In this document: in pieces, positions 24,754 through 40,383 of the stretch | Layout of the letters: every line of letters starts with the position of its first letter | Position numbering within the stretch: the stretch's first letter is position 1 | Assembly: GCF_036320965.1 (NCBI RefSeq) | Contig: NC_092232.1 | Coordinates: 57,730,200-57,794,199 of the forward strand | Direction: 5' to 3' | Length of the DNA: 64,000 nt | Origin: Panulirus ornatus | Lineage: Eukaryota > Arthropoda > Malacostraca > Decapoda > Palinuridae | Program-made: the position numbers and the translations under genes | Notes under the pieces: model-generated | Database searches by the model: none | What the model was told of the DNA's origin: nothing | Seen by the model: the letters and a program-made list of their open reading frames with translations, nothing else

Positions 24754-25062
24754 AGACATTCCCACCGCACTGGTGCAGGTTTAGGTTATCAACTAAGAAT
24801 ATGATCAATTCTTTATCAATAACAGATTATTGCCCTGGCAGGTCAGGAGGCCAGGGTCGAGTGTGTCATAACATGGTAGAGGTTCAGAATAATCTTTTAG
24901 TAACTGTACATATCTTGTGGTATCCATTAGTATTTTGTCTACACGGATATCATGATAAACTTTAAATTCAGATAAATAATATAAAACATGTACATATACA
25001 CGTGTAAATATATCTATATGCATGTAAATGAGGCAGATGAATGTGTTATGTACTTAAAAATG

Positions 25063-26050
25063 CTACTGAAAGCTTAAAGATTCCGGTAAAAAACACAACG
25101 ACTGTTGTGATAAATTTCTTTTTTTTTTTTGTAATAAATGTGTATTGTGCTGCATTTTGTGGCCGTCACACAGCCAAGATCGTTCAGCCAAAATCCGTTA
25201 AGGTCTGGAAGAAGTAATGAAAGGCGTTGAGAATATATATTTATTAATGATTACAAAACACAGACTATGTTCTCCTCTTGGTGTCTAAAAGATGACCCAA
25301 CACATTACGACTACTTTAAGATCAAAGTTTCTAGACATTTAACAAATTATTTCCTATTATGTTCCTTTTCTCTCAGCATCATTTTTCTGGTTTACTTCGA
25401 AGAACTGCCATGTACTACCTAATATGATCATTCACTATAGATGTTTCCTGAATGATCTTCAACAACGTGTTGTATAACTCTGTTGTTGACATTATTTCGT
25501 GTAATGGATCAAACATTACAAAGTTGTGTCCATCCCCACAGGTGTTACACGTCCAAAGTAGAGATAATTCCTAGATATGGCGTCTGTCTAACATGAATAT
25601 ATTATCTGTTAATATTTGTATAATGTTCCCCAGTTGGACGGTACTTAAGACTTTCGTATTAAAGTTGATCAGTTGTAAGTGATCAAGCATTACAAAGGTG
25701 TGTCCATTGCCACAGGTGCTACTGATCCCGGGTAAAGGTATTTCACCATCTTTGTATCTTTAACCTTTCTAGTTATAGATGTTTCATCCCTGATTCCAGC
25801 CTTACAATCGATTTTTTCCTCCTTATCTTTATCATATAATTAGTCAGTTGAAGTGCAGAACACGTTTTTCAGTCCAGCCACTTTACTGTGTTTCTCAAAT
25901 GATACCACAGAAATGGTGTTACCGGACTCCAACTGTAAGTAGTTACACCTAGAGTGACAAGTCACCATCGGCAAGGCAAGTAATGCACGAGTAACTGAAT
26001 TTGTCTTGGCTGTGACTTGCCCTTCCATTATTCACATATATTAAAATGTG
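25063..26050 (-). repeat. Dispersed repeat family X, copy 1
   Basis: Diverged inverted copy of 44950-46600. Shared phrases include tgtgtccattgccacaggtg, ggtatttcaccatctttgt and gttgatcagttgtaagtgatc. No open reading frame with recognisable content. Other copies: 27520-28079 plus 32198-33225, 44950-46600, 50285-51180 (minus), 62690-63540 (minus). Confidence 0.65.
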
Positions 26051-26094
26051 ACAGTAAGAATCAAAAGCCAGAGGAGGAGGAGCAGTACACATTG

Positions 26095-26240
26095 CTCATG
26101 ATGTTTATGTATTGGCTTTACATCTCGACTAATAATTACACCTACGTCTTTCTCCTTCCTTGATAGTTCTATTTCTGAATCTTATGATGATCCTCTAATT
26201 TGCCTGCTATGTGCACACAGTATATCATTTTGTATATACC
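26095..26240 (-). pseudogene. CR1/L2-type LINE RT remnant
   Basis: Minus-strand reading gives SEIELSRKEKDVGVIISRDVKP, the hallmark KDLGVIISxDLK segment near the end of CR1/L2-type reverse transcriptases. The same segment with better fit (EKDLGVIISRDVKP) occurs at 44706-44850. Only about 50 residues remain. Confidence 0.55.
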
Positions 26241-26740
26241 TACAGTGAATATCACTGGCCATTGTACACTGTACAACGATACGCTGTTAATCTTTCTGCA
26301 GTCGTCTTGCGTCATCGTACCAGTTGATAATGTTGGCTGATTTTGCCATCGTGAAATTGCTTTTAGTAATCAATGTCTCTTATAGATATCAAATATCAGG
26401 AAAATCTATCAAACTCGTAAACACAATTTGACTGCATGTGCGAAAAATCGGATATAAGTTTCAAGGATTTTTCTGAAGAGAAGTATAGAACAAGACAGAT
26501 CACATTTATTGTATCACATATCAGTTCACCAGATAAAGACACCATTATAACATATTATGAAACTAATATTTGTCCTGATTCATGTACAAGGACCATCTTC
26601 TACACATGACCAATATTTCACAACCATCACAAAATGATTCACTGATAAAGCCAGTGTATGTAATGTCCTTCCTTTTCCTCAGCTCATTAGACATTTTCCG
26701 TAACCCAACCTATATGTTATTTGTCCCCTCATTTGTGACC

Positions 26741-26956
26741 TTGTAGTTGTTGTACGGTGGAGTAATGCTTGACTTGCTATACTGAGGGACAGACACACTG
26801 ACACAAGCCATGTTGTAGTTGTTGTACGGTGGAGTAATGCTTGACTTGCTATACTGAGGGACAGACACACTGACACAAGCCATGTTGTTGTTGTTGTACG
26901 GTGGAGTAATGCTTGACTTGCTATACTGAGGGACAGACACACTGACACAAGCCACT
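26741..26956. repeat. 72-bp tandem repeat, 3 copies
   Basis: Three nearly identical 72-bp units starting TTGTAGTTGTTGTACGGTGG and ending CACTGACACAAGCCATG. One minus-strand frame reads ACVSVSVPQYSKSSITPPYN per unit, but there is no start context or domain. Confidence 0.9.
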
Positions 26957-27519
26957 GTTGGCTAAATTAAGAAAAAATGAAGAGAATTGTTTCTTGAAAG
27001 ATTTATCAAATCTAAGGCGCTTACTCTAAGTCATTCATCCTTTTCTTCTTTTTAGGAGTCAATTACAAATTAAGACAACTAGTTTTCCATTACAAGAATT
27101 ATAGAGCTCATACAATCAATTGAAAATTTACATAGTAGGTATACATTCTATTAAAATGTGTTTAGATGAAATTCTAATTCTTTAATGTTCTTATCAATCC
27201 AACCTATGAAAAAACTTTACATGACAAATAAAGCCAGATAACAGTGTGTCATAAGACAAGAGCCCTTCCCAAGCTGGGACTTGGCCAAACATAAACAACC
27301 ACTTTCTTATAGACGATTAGTCAAGGTTCTGGGTCGAGCACCAGGATCTATTGACTTCCGTCCGACATAATATATTTTCTCTGATCCTTCATCATCATCA
27401 CCACACTCCCGGCACCCATCAATAAACCCTTCCCAAATTCCTCACTTCCTTATAAACTCGTCCCTGTAGTCAACAATTAAGAAACCTAAACCGACCACAA
27501 AGCATTACGTTGTTCTACA
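26957..27519. other. Spacer, no gene recognised
   Basis: No coding, RNA or mobile-element signal seen. Confidence 0.45.
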
Positions 27520-29405
<1,886 letters not shown>

Positions 29406-29995
29406 TCGACCCTGGGTCTGAAGCTACCCAGCCAATCACAGTCTAGTCAGCGGAACTACGCGTCTCGAAGCGTCTTCATCAGCCTTGACCTCGTTGGGTC
29501 AGTACATTAGAGGACGGGTTCGGCAAATGAGGAAGAAGACCGATTTCGACGATGAAGGCCGGCACTGTGGCTGAGAGATTGACTTGAGGAGGCAGAAGTG
29601 ATATTGTGACAGTGATTGTGTCAGCGTCGCGTCGCCTCGCCGCAGTGTATCGAGACAGACTTCCCCAGAACTTTTAAAGGGGAAGTAAATGTTTATAGTT
29701 GTGTTAATGGAGTGATAGTTTTCATGCATGGTGTTTTTGACAAGAAAATAGTGAAGTTGGAGAAAAATGTAGCTTAGACATTGAAGCTTATTGACACAGT
29801 GGTGAAATTGATGAGAACTGCTATTGACGTTTGTGTGAATAAATTGTACATTTCCTTTTCCATAGCCAGAGGTTGAACCATTATGTGACATTCATTTTTT
29901 TCATTCATTTCAAGCTAAAAGTTTGTTTCTAAATTGTTCTTACATTTTTCATATGTATATATATGTATGTGTGTGTGTGTGTGTGTATGTGCATA

Positions 29996-30030
<35 letters not shown>

Positions 30031-30164
30031 ATATATGTATATTATCCCTGGGGATAGGGGTGAAAGAATACTTCCCACGTATTCCTCGCGTGTCGTAGAA
30101 AGCGACTAGAGGGGACGGGAGCGGGGGGCCGGAAATCCTCCCCTCCTTGTATTAACTTTCTAAA
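29406..30164 (+). mobile_element. Probable LINE L4 5' UTR
   Basis: A GC-richer segment from 29406 to about 29690, then AT-rich sequence, a (GT)n region near 29960-30030 and, at 30043-30143, the TATCCCTGGGGATAGGGG module shared with the SINE-like elements. It leads directly into the start codon at 30165. If the LINE arose by twin priming, 29406 would be the 5' end of the element RNA; this is inference. Confidence 0.5.
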
Positions 30165-32155
30165 ATGGGAAACAGAAGAAGGAGTCACGCGGGGAGTGAT
30201 CATCCTCCTCGAAGGCTCAGAGTGGGGTGCCTAAATGTGTGTGGATGTAACCAAGATGTGAAAAAAGGAGAGATAGGTAGTATGTTTGAGGAAAGGAACC
30301 TGGATGTTTTGGCTCTGAGTGAAACGAAGCTCAAGGGTAAAGGGGAAGAGTGGTTTGGAAATGTCTGGGGAGTGAAGTCAGGGGTTAGTGAGAGGACAAG
30401 AGCAAGGGAAGGAGTAGCAATACTCCTGAAACAGGAGTTGTGGGAGTATGTGATAGAATGTAAGAAAGTAAATTCTCGATTAATATGGGTAAAATTGAAA
30501 GTTGATGGAGAGAGGTGGGTGATTATTGGTGCATATGCACCTGGGCATGAGAAGAAAGATCATGAGAGGCAAGTGTTTTGGGAGCAGCTAAATGAGTGTG
30601 TTAGCGGTTTTGATGCACGAGACCGGGTTATAGTGATGGGTGATTTGAATGCAAAGGTGAGTAATGTGGCAGTTGAGGGAATAATTGGTATACATGGGGT
30701 GTTCAGTGTTGTAAATGGAAATGGTGAAGAGCTTGTAGATTTATGTGCTGAAAAAGGACTGATGATTGGGAATACCTGGTTTAAAAAGCGAGATATACAT
30801 AAGTATACTTATGTAAGTAGGAGAGATGGCCAGAGAGCGTTATTGGATTACGTGTTAATTGACAGGCGTGCGAAAGAGAGACTTTTGGATGTTAATGTGC
30901 TGAGAGGTGCAACTGGAGGGATGTCTGATCATTATCTTGTGGAGGCTAAGGTGAAGATTAGTATGGGTTTTCAGAAAAGAGGAGTGAATGTTGGGGTGAA
31001 GAAGGTGGTGAGAGTAAGTGAGCTTGGGAAGGAGACCTGTGTGGGGAAGTACCAGGAGAGACTGTGTACAGAATGGAAAAAGGTGAGAACAATGGAAGTA
31101 AGGGGAGTCGGGGAGGAATGGGATGTATTTAGGGAATCAGTGATGGATTGCGCAAAAGATGCTTGTGGCATGAGAAGAGTGGGAGGTGGGCTGTTTAGAA
31201 AGGGTAGTGAGTGGTGGGATGAAGAAGTAAGAGTATTAGTGAAAGAGAAGAGAGAGGCATTTGGACGATTTTTGCAGGGAAAAAATGCAATTGAGTGGGA
31301 GAAGTATAAAAGAAAGAGACAGGAGGTCAAGAGAAAGGTGCAAGAGGTGAAAAAAAGGGCAAATGAGAGTTGGGGTGAGAGACTATCAGTAAATTTTAGG
31401 GAGAATAAAAAGATGTTCTGGAGGGAGGTAAATAGGGTGCGTAAGACAAGGGAGCAAATGGGAACTTCAGTGAAGGGCGTAAATGGGGAGGTGATAACAA
31501 GTAGCGGTGATGTGAGAAGGAGATGGAATGAGTATTTTGAAGGTTTGTTGAATGTGTCTGATGACAGAGTGGCAGATATAGGGTGTTTTGGTCGAGGTGG
31601 TGTGCAAAGTGAGAGGGTTAGGGAAAATGATTTGGTAAACAGAGAAGAGGTAGTAAAAGCTTTGCGGAAGATGAAAGCCGGCAAGGCAGCGGGTTTGGAT
31701 GGTATTGCAGTGGAATTTATTAAGAAAGGGGGTGACTGTATTGTTGACTGGTTGGTAAGGTTATTTAATGTATGTATGACTCATGGTGAGGTGCCTGAGG
31801 ATTGGCGGAATGCGTGCATAGTGCCATTGTACAAAGGCAAAGGGGAAAAGAGTGAGTGCTCAAATTACAGAGGTATAAGTTTGTTGAGTATTCCTGGTAA
31901 ATTATATGGGAGGGTATTGATTGAGAGGGTGAAGGCATGTACAGAGCATCAGATTGGGGAAGAGCAGTGCGGTTTCAGAAGTGGTAGAGGATGTGTGGAT
32001 CAGGTGTTTGCTTTGAAGAATGTATGTGAGAAATACTTAGAAAAGCAAATGGATTTGTATGTAGCATTTATGGATCTGGAGAAGGCATATGATAGAGTTG
32101 ATAGAGATGCTCTGTGGAAGGTATTAAGAATATATGGTGTGGGAGGCAAGTTGTT

Positions 32156-32157
<2 letters not shown>
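30165..32157 (+). pseudogene. LINE L4 endonuclease and RT N-terminal half
   Basis: Open from Met to residue 664. Residues 19-262 form an AP-type endonuclease: N24 in CLNVCG, E53 in LSETK, GAYAPG (122-127), D160 and N162 in MGDLNAKV, LDYVLIDRR (227-235) and S254-D255-H256. A basic linker (350-430) follows. RT blocks are KMKAGKAAGLDG (503-513), NYRGISLLSIPGKLYGRVL (568-585), GFRSGRGCVDQVFAL (603-617) and the A box with D637. The frame ends at GGKLL where (AT)n begins; the IYIY residues after it are AT translation. It provides the most complete 5' half of this family in the window. Confidence 0.9.

Positions 32158-32197
<40 letters not shown>
32158..32197. repeat. (AT)n microsatellite at LINE breakpoint
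   Basis: Forms the right edge of the 4.1 kb insertion. Confidence 0.9.
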
Positions 32198-32199
<2 letters not shown>

Positions 32200-33225
32200 A
32201 CAAGACACAAAAATGCAGTTTGATAAACTAACGTTCATTAAATGACAAATAAAGAATATGATATGTGAATTTCAACAATACTATTGATATCATAAAACCA
32301 CATATGGCATACGCCAATTTTTCAAATCATCAAAAGTAATAAGAGATGAAGCAGTCCGGAGGTAACTTGTGGAAGACAGAGTAGAGTGGCTAGGCTCAGA
32401 AGCATGTTCTCCACTTCAACTGACTAATGATATGTAAAGACAACACAAACCACATACATCCATTGTGAGGATGGAATCAAGGATGAAACATCTATAACTA
32501 GAAAGGTTAAAGATACAAAGATGGTGAAATACCTTTACCCGGGATCAGTAGCACCTGTGGCAATGGACACACCTTTGTAATGCTTGATCACTTACAACTG
32601 ATCAACTGTAATACGAAAGTCTTATTTATTGTCCCTCAGGAAAACTTTTTAGAAATATTCATAAGACACATATATATGTTAGATATACACTGTCTCTAGA
32701 ATATATCTTTACGTGGGACGTGTGGCACCTATGTGGATAGACACAACGTTGTAATGCATGATCCATTACACGAAATGAACTTCACTTACGAAGAGTTATA
32801 CAACGCGTCGTTGGAGAACATTAATCAAATACATATACAGAATTTTTATGTTAGATAAAAGACATTCTTGGTAGTAAACATAAGAAATGATGATGAAAGA
32901 TCAGGGACGTAGATGTAGATATTTTGTTCAAAGATAAAATACTCCTGCCTTAAACTAACTCATTGTATTGCATTTTCACTTAGATACCCACATGATAATG
33001 CGTTCTGTTCTTTAAAATCAAATTCTTATGTTTCTAACATGTTTTTATGATATCTTATATAATCTTAAGGATTCAGGCTTAAAGATCTTGGTTCTGAACA
33101 ACCATTATAATGCAACACAATACATATTTATCATAAACTAATAATCTATCACAATAACCATTATGTTTGTACCAGATTCTTTAAGTCCTCAGTCACGTTT
33201 GTTAATATATAAGAGATTTTTCCGC
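32198..33225 (+). repeat. Family X copy 2, right part
   Basis: Aligns with 45545-46600 in order (gtttgataaacta, ttaaagatacaaagatg, gttatacaacgcgtcgttggag, ctttaagtcctcagtcacg). It resumes the copy interrupted at 28079. Confidence 0.7.
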
Positions 33226-33236
33226 CACTGACAAGT

Positions 33237-33308
33237 GGCTCCGTGGTGTAGTGGTTAGCACATCTGCCTCATAAACAGCTGGTCCGGGTTCGATTCCCGG
33301 CGGGGCCT
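33237..33308 (+). tRNA. tRNA-like sequence, anticodon CAT (Met-type)
   Basis: Acceptor GGCTCCG/CGGGGCC pairs fully with one wobble, the D stem GTG/CAC and T stem CCGGG/CCCGG are perfect, and the loop CTCATAA matches elongator Met tRNAs. The anticodon stem has only three of five pairs, so it is more likely a tRNA pseudogene or SINE head than a working gene. Confidence 0.5.
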
Positions 33309-33350
33309 TTGTTTTCAGTATTTTTTTGTGATCGTAAATACTCGTAGGTA

Positions 33351-33351
<1 letters not shown>

Positions 33352-33417
<66 letters not shown>
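33352..33417. repeat. (TC)n microsatellite
   Basis: About 66 bp of pure TC. Confidence 0.95.
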
Positions 33418-33420
<3 letters not shown>

Positions 33421-33421
33421 G

Positions 33422-33795
33422 CCGACAGGCAAGTTTAAGAAATCTGGAATTCGTCCTTTAGAAATCTGGTATACGAAGAGAGGCTGTAATGATTGGATCT
33501 CTTCTCCCTTAAGACACGTTGACTTCGCAGCGACTTAATCCGTGTTCAAAATTCTGAATAAGTTCAATAAAGTAAACCTCGAGCATCTTTTCGAAATACA
33601 AGAAAATGCGGTTACCAGGACAAATAGAATAAAACTCAAAGCTAAATAATGTAGTACGGACGTGGGATAAAGTTTCTTTTCCTATAGGTGTGGTTTAACA
33701 CTGGAATAAGTTACCGTCAGACGTAGTGAATGCTAAAACCATAAATACTTTCAAAAGTCGTTTAGAAAAATATCTTATAAAGTCAGGTATACTTT
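33422..33795 (+). pseudogene. CR1-type LINE ORF2 C-terminal remnant
   Basis: Read with breaks, it gives SGIRPLEIWYTKRGCNDWIS, LNKFNKVNLEHLFEIQENAV, TRTNRIKLKAK and then, after frame breaks, a segment like W-LPSDVVNAKTINTFKSRL. This order is characteristic of the C-terminus of CR1/L2-like reverse transcriptase ORFs. Internal stops show that it is dead. Confidence 0.65.
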
Positions 33796-33849
33796 GAGGA
33801 AAATGCCAGAAATAAACGGATAAACGACAGCGATAACGGGGTTAATAGA

Positions 33850-34295
33850 AGGGTAATGTGCAGAATAAAGTTATCTAATTTGTATAGACCATCACTAATG
33901 ATAGGATTATAATTCTTTGTGTATTTAATGATAGAAGATCCAATGATATTTCTAGTGGTAATAGAGCTGGAGTAATCTTCTATTATCAAATACACAAAGA
34001 ATTATAATCTCAATATCAGTGATGGTCTATACAAATTAGATAACTTTAGTGTTGATAAAGTTTGTAAAATGATAAGTTTATGATACGCTCGTTCTCTGTC
34101 TTGGTCAATCACATGTTTACCAAATGGCGTCCTAGCTACGTTTCTTCCTTGTATATCAACTGACTGTTATATTTCTCTCCTGTGTCTCCCTTGATGGTGT
34201 GAGTTTTAAACGAAAGTGCACTCGGGAACTTATCGTGTTTCATTTTCCCCGTGGACTTATCGGAATATCTTGATCACGCTCAAAATTGTGATCCT
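33850..34295. mobile_element. Penelope-like 3' ends, head-to-head pair
   Basis: Left arm (33850-33965) reads on the minus strand TTRNIIGSSIIKYTKNYNPI and SDGLYKLDNF; right arm (from about 33975) reads the same tail on the plus strand and continues through the untranslated tail to 34295. The hammerhead-like box on the plus side is damaged (TTGATGG). Confidence 0.6.
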
Positions 34296-34311
34296 TTCCA
34301 ATATATATATA

Positions 34312-35963
<1,652 letters not shown>

Positions 35964-36048
<85 letters not shown>
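35964..36048. repeat. (AT)n microsatellite
   Basis: Between PLE tail and LINE L6 fragment. Confidence 0.95.
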
Positions 36049-36451
<403 letters not shown>

Positions 36452-37544
36452 CACGGATAAACTTTAAGGCTAGCCGGGGTGTACTGGTGATTCCTTTGAC
36501 CTAAAATGTAAGTTCAATTGAGCCCGTAGGCCGACCCTGCACGTAGCTTGAATCCTTTTGTGTTCACTATAATCTTCTTTACTATATCTCCTCTCCTTAA
36601 TCCCTTTATCTTCACTACGCAAGGCCTATTATAATCTTCACTACAACCTCATCTTCATATGACCTTATGTTGACTAAGCTGGTTTCAAGGAAGGCTTTAG
36701 ATTTTTTCGCTCACACAAACAACGTACTTACACGGGGCCCCACGAGTGTAAACCTCCCTCCTAATACAGTGCAAATAGATGATTACACAAACCTACACAC
36801 ACCACCACCACTAACAATACACAGAGAAATAGCCTCTTCGGTTGCCCTTGGATCCGCCCTTGAGCGCAGTTTGGAGGATTTGGGGGATCAGGTCAACAAG
36901 GTTAAGTTCACTACAACCTCATATTCACCAACGTGTATCTTCACTATTAGCTTATTTTCACTTAATGATATCTTCGCTATACCCTCTTCTTCACTACACC
37001 GTTATTTCTACCATACCATCATCATTGCACTCCCTGATGTTCATTAAGAGTAGTTCTTATCTTCACTACATAATCATTTTGAATAAACTTTACTCTTTAA
37101 TAACCCTTATCTCTACTACATTCGTATCTTCACTACAACCTATCTTGACAACTATCTTGACATATCCTATCACTATACTCTTCTTCACTACACTCTCATC
37201 TTAACATCATCCTTCTGTTTACCGAACTTAGTTCAAAGTCTGACTTGAACGTAGCTTTGGAAAGTTTGTGTTCCTCATTGTGTTACTTCCTTATCATCAT
37301 TGTAAAGGCAATTGTCGCCACTCCCCAACTAAACCCTTATCGTCACTACACTCTCATCATTATCATAACTTCTTGATGTTCGATACAAAATCTCAACATA
37401 TACATTCATCTTCACTACAGAATAATTTTCATTGCCCCTTAATCTTCATTACTCCTTGTTTCAGCTACATCCGTATCTTCCATTCATTCTTATATCTTAT
37501 ATTAGTTACATCTTTACAATATCTTTATATCTTCTCTGTTCCGT

Positions 37545-37668
37545 CTTTTGAAAAATTGAAAATGAGACTAAAGGATTTCCGGCCTTCTGCTCCCTCCCCT
37601 TTTAGTCGCCTTGTACGACACGCAGGGAATGCGAGGCAAGTATACTTTCTTCCCTATCCCCAGGGATA
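37545..37668 (-). mobile_element. SINE-like body fused to 5S head (copy 3)
   Basis: Complement of the TATCCCTGGGGATAGGG module and its GGCCGGAAATCC end, continuous with the 5S fragment at 37669. Confidence 0.62.
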
Positions 37669-37745
37669 ACAGCATCTGGTGTTCCCAGACGGTCACCCAT
37701 CCAAGTACTAACCAGACCCAACGTTGCTTAACTTCCCTGATCGAA

Positions 37746-37747
<2 letters not shown>
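37669..37747 (-). pseudogene. 5S rRNA 3' fragment (copy 3)
   Basis: Same truncation point as the other copies; close to copy 4. Confidence 0.85.
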
Positions 37748-37810
<63 letters not shown>

Positions 37811-37845
37811 AGACTGAAAATAATGAATTTCCCAAATAACAAAAA

Positions 37846-37917
37846 TGGAAGCGCCGGGGTTTGAACCCGGGTCCTCTCGCATGCCAAGCGAGTGCTCTAC
37901 CACTGAGCTACGCCCCC
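37846..37917 (-). tRNA. tRNA-Ala-like gene, anticodon GGC (copy 3)
   Basis: Full 72-nt cloverleaf with G3:U70 and intact A and B boxes, anticodon GGC as in the other copies. Confidence 0.78.
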
Positions 37918-38447
37918 AAGAACATATTTTGTGACATAGTATTATATGAAGTACTGAGATTACCACGGCAAAATAGTGTTTGACCGACCGTTGCCGACTA
38001 GCCGGCAAAATAACCACAGGGTAAATCTCCATGTTGCTGTCGTGTTTTCCTCTCAATTTTTTACGAAGAAATGAGTTTTACTTTTTTATTGTCGTTGCAA
38101 TAGACTGGAACTAAGCAATAGACTGGAACTAAGCAATAGACTGGAACTAAGCTGACCTGGTATGAGGTCAGAGCCCTCATTATCATCCCTGCTAACTACC
38201 GGAAGCAGATTAAGTCGTTCCACAACCGATGTCCGGCCCATGTTAACTCTGATGTGCCCAGCAGTTGGAGGAGGATCGCCAGAAGCTTCTGGAAGATTTC
38301 AAGGACGTCTTGGTGGACCTGACCCTTTCAGATAAGGTCGAAAACCTCAATTTATTGTGAAGATCTTCACTATAACGTTGGATGAACATACTGAATGTTG
38401 CACACATGTGATGCGGACAAAATGAAACAAGAAAAAGACAAAAATTA

Positions 38448-38519
38448 TGTCTGGTGTGGGTCTCGAACCCACGACCTTGAGTGTGTGAGACTCACGCTCT
38501 ACCACTGAGCTAACCAGAC
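38448..38519 (-). tRNA. tRNA-like gene, anticodon CAC (Val-type)
   Basis: Perfect cloverleaf with the same body as 7156-7227, but the anticodon loop is CTCACAC (anticodon CAC) instead of CTGATAA. The only other difference is base 26. Both promoter boxes are intact. Confidence 0.75.
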
Positions 38520-38662
38520 AATAGAAAAATACGTCTGTTTCTTCAATTTGAATTAATGAAAATCTTTGCGAGGCAGCGTTTAGAAAAGAGAGATGTCTTT
38601 GACGAAATTTACTTGCTTGGCTCCTTCTTTTGTTCCTCAGTATCGAAAGTAAATATACTGAA

Positions 38663-38664
<2 letters not shown>

Positions 38665-38738
<74 letters not shown>
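38665..38738. repeat. (AT)n microsatellite
   Basis: Between cassette block and PLE. Confidence 0.95.
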
Positions 38739-38740
<2 letters not shown>

Positions 38741-39206
38741 AAAGGATCGCAATTTTGCACGTGATCAAGTATATTCTTATGAGTTCACAGGGAAAATAAA
38801 CACGATAAGTTCCCAAGTGCACTTTCGTGTAAAACTCACATCATCAGGGGAGATACAAGAGAGAAATATAACAGTCAGTTGATATACAACGAAGAGACGT
38901 AGCTAGGACGCCATATGGTAAACATGTGATTGTCCAAGACAGACAACAAGCGTATCATAAACTTATTATGTGGACAAGAAGGTGAATTGTTTACACATTT
39001 TATCAACATTAAAGTTATCCAATTTGTATAGACCATCACTAATATTAAGATTATAATTCTTTGTGTATTCAGAAATAGAAGATTCAATGATATTTCTCGT
39101 GGTGCTGGAGTTAGAGTTAATAACTGAGATGGCATTATTAACTCTAATTCCAGTACCACGAGAAATATCATTGAATCTTCTATTATTAAATACACAAAGA
39201 ATTATA
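38739..39206 (-). mobile_element. Penelope-like 3' end (copy e) with inverted head
   Basis: Minus strand encodes STTRNIIESSISEYTKNYNL and NISDGLYKLDNFNVDKMCKQ followed by a stop and the untranslated tail. The far end (39115-39206) turns into a plus-strand copy of the same coding region, giving a head-to-head pair as at 33850-34295. Confidence 0.65.
38811..38852 (-). ncRNA. Candidate hammerhead ribozyme core (PLE)
   Basis: CTGATGA (38841-38847, complement), GAAA, AGTGCACT, T and GGGA in order, with TCCC before the first box. Helix II is TGTGAG...TTACAC. Confidence 0.48.
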
Positions 39207-40218
39207 TACCTTAAGGAAACCAACATGGCGGTCAAAAATAAGCTTTAGGAATGAAGTTTATGAATGGAATATCAGTGAGACGATCCAAATGACGAATGAA
39301 TGAGAGCGTAGTCAACATACAATATAAAAGGACATATTATGAATGGCAACCAGGCAAGTAACGGCCCAACTGAATGGAAGGATTTAAAAGTTCGCGTTAT
39401 ATGACGAATTTTGATAGATTATTCAAATTTCCATTCCAGTTATGAAACTTGATGGTTGTGTTCAGTTCTAGAGACAAAGTTTAAAGGTTTGTGTTTCAGA
39501 GATGAACCACAAAGGATATCGTTAAATTAAGTGACATTAAAATTTGTCAATTAAGTAAATCATTTTGTACAATAGCTGTAATTTGACAGAGTTAAAAGTT
39601 CGCATTTTCATTACAATTCTAATTCAAAAGTTTGAGTTTCAATGATGGTTTGCACAAGCTTAACGTACATTTAAGTTTTGTGTTTATATGACGTATCTTA
39701 AAGGACTCTGGTAAAATAACGCAGCTGGAAGGTTTACGTTCAAATGACGGTGTTTAAATGTTTATTGATGAATGGTAGATTTAAATGGATAGATTTTAAG
39801 TTCGCGTTTTCATGAGCGACTTTAAACCTTGTGGTTGAATGTCACAGTTTAAATGTTGGTATGTACAATGTTGACCAGATGGCGGTAGTGTGTAGACACA
39901 GCCATACCAGGTCGTATTTATCATCATTAAAGTCACCTTCCTTACTTACTTATGGCGGCGATGAAATTCACTGGTTCTTGATTGTGCACCAATTAACCTA
40001 TCAGATAATGGTACAATGTTTGCCTGGTGTTGCATATATCACGTCTGTTGTTGAAACACAAGAATGCCAGGTGACTTTGGGAGTGGATGATAATATAAAG
40101 ATCAATATTAATGTGGGAAATCTTGAACCGCCATCACCAGACACAACACATGTTTGGATCTGGCGGGGGGAGGGACTTGCCTGTGACGTCACGATGCCCC
40201 GCCTCCAGCCTGGCGCCG

Positions 40219-40256
<38 letters not shown>

Positions 40257-40260
40257 ATTA
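39207..40260 (+). repeat. Family Z copy 2 with conserved 350-bp module
   Basis: 39207-39860 is diverged family Z sequence (TTTAAAAGTTCGCGTT phrases). 39866-40215 is a module almost identical to 52746-53095 (minus) and recognisable at 61915-62280. The module has a GC-rich end with a palindromic TGACGTCA (40184-40191), CCCCGCCTCC and GGCGCC, followed by (GT)n. It is open in one frame (YGGDEIHWFLIVHQLTYQIM onwards), matches no family I know, and is not shown to be translated. Confidence 0.6.
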
Positions 40261-40383
40261 TGGGAGAGAGTTATACACTCGTGTTGTCCCGTCTCTTAAC
40301 CTTATAAGTATATACTATACATTTGCTCCTGGAATTGGTTCAGTTTAGTAAGTTAGAGAGAACTTCCAAATTTATTTTCTCCT

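Larger units (their letters stand above)
36452..38664 (-). repeat. Pol III cassette block, copy 3
   Basis: Inverted copy with, in block order from the right, a Val(CAC)-type tRNA, tRNA-Ala, (AT)n, 5S fragment, SINE body and the motif-rich tail (ATCTTCACTAC on this strand). No protein gene. Confidence 0.8.
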
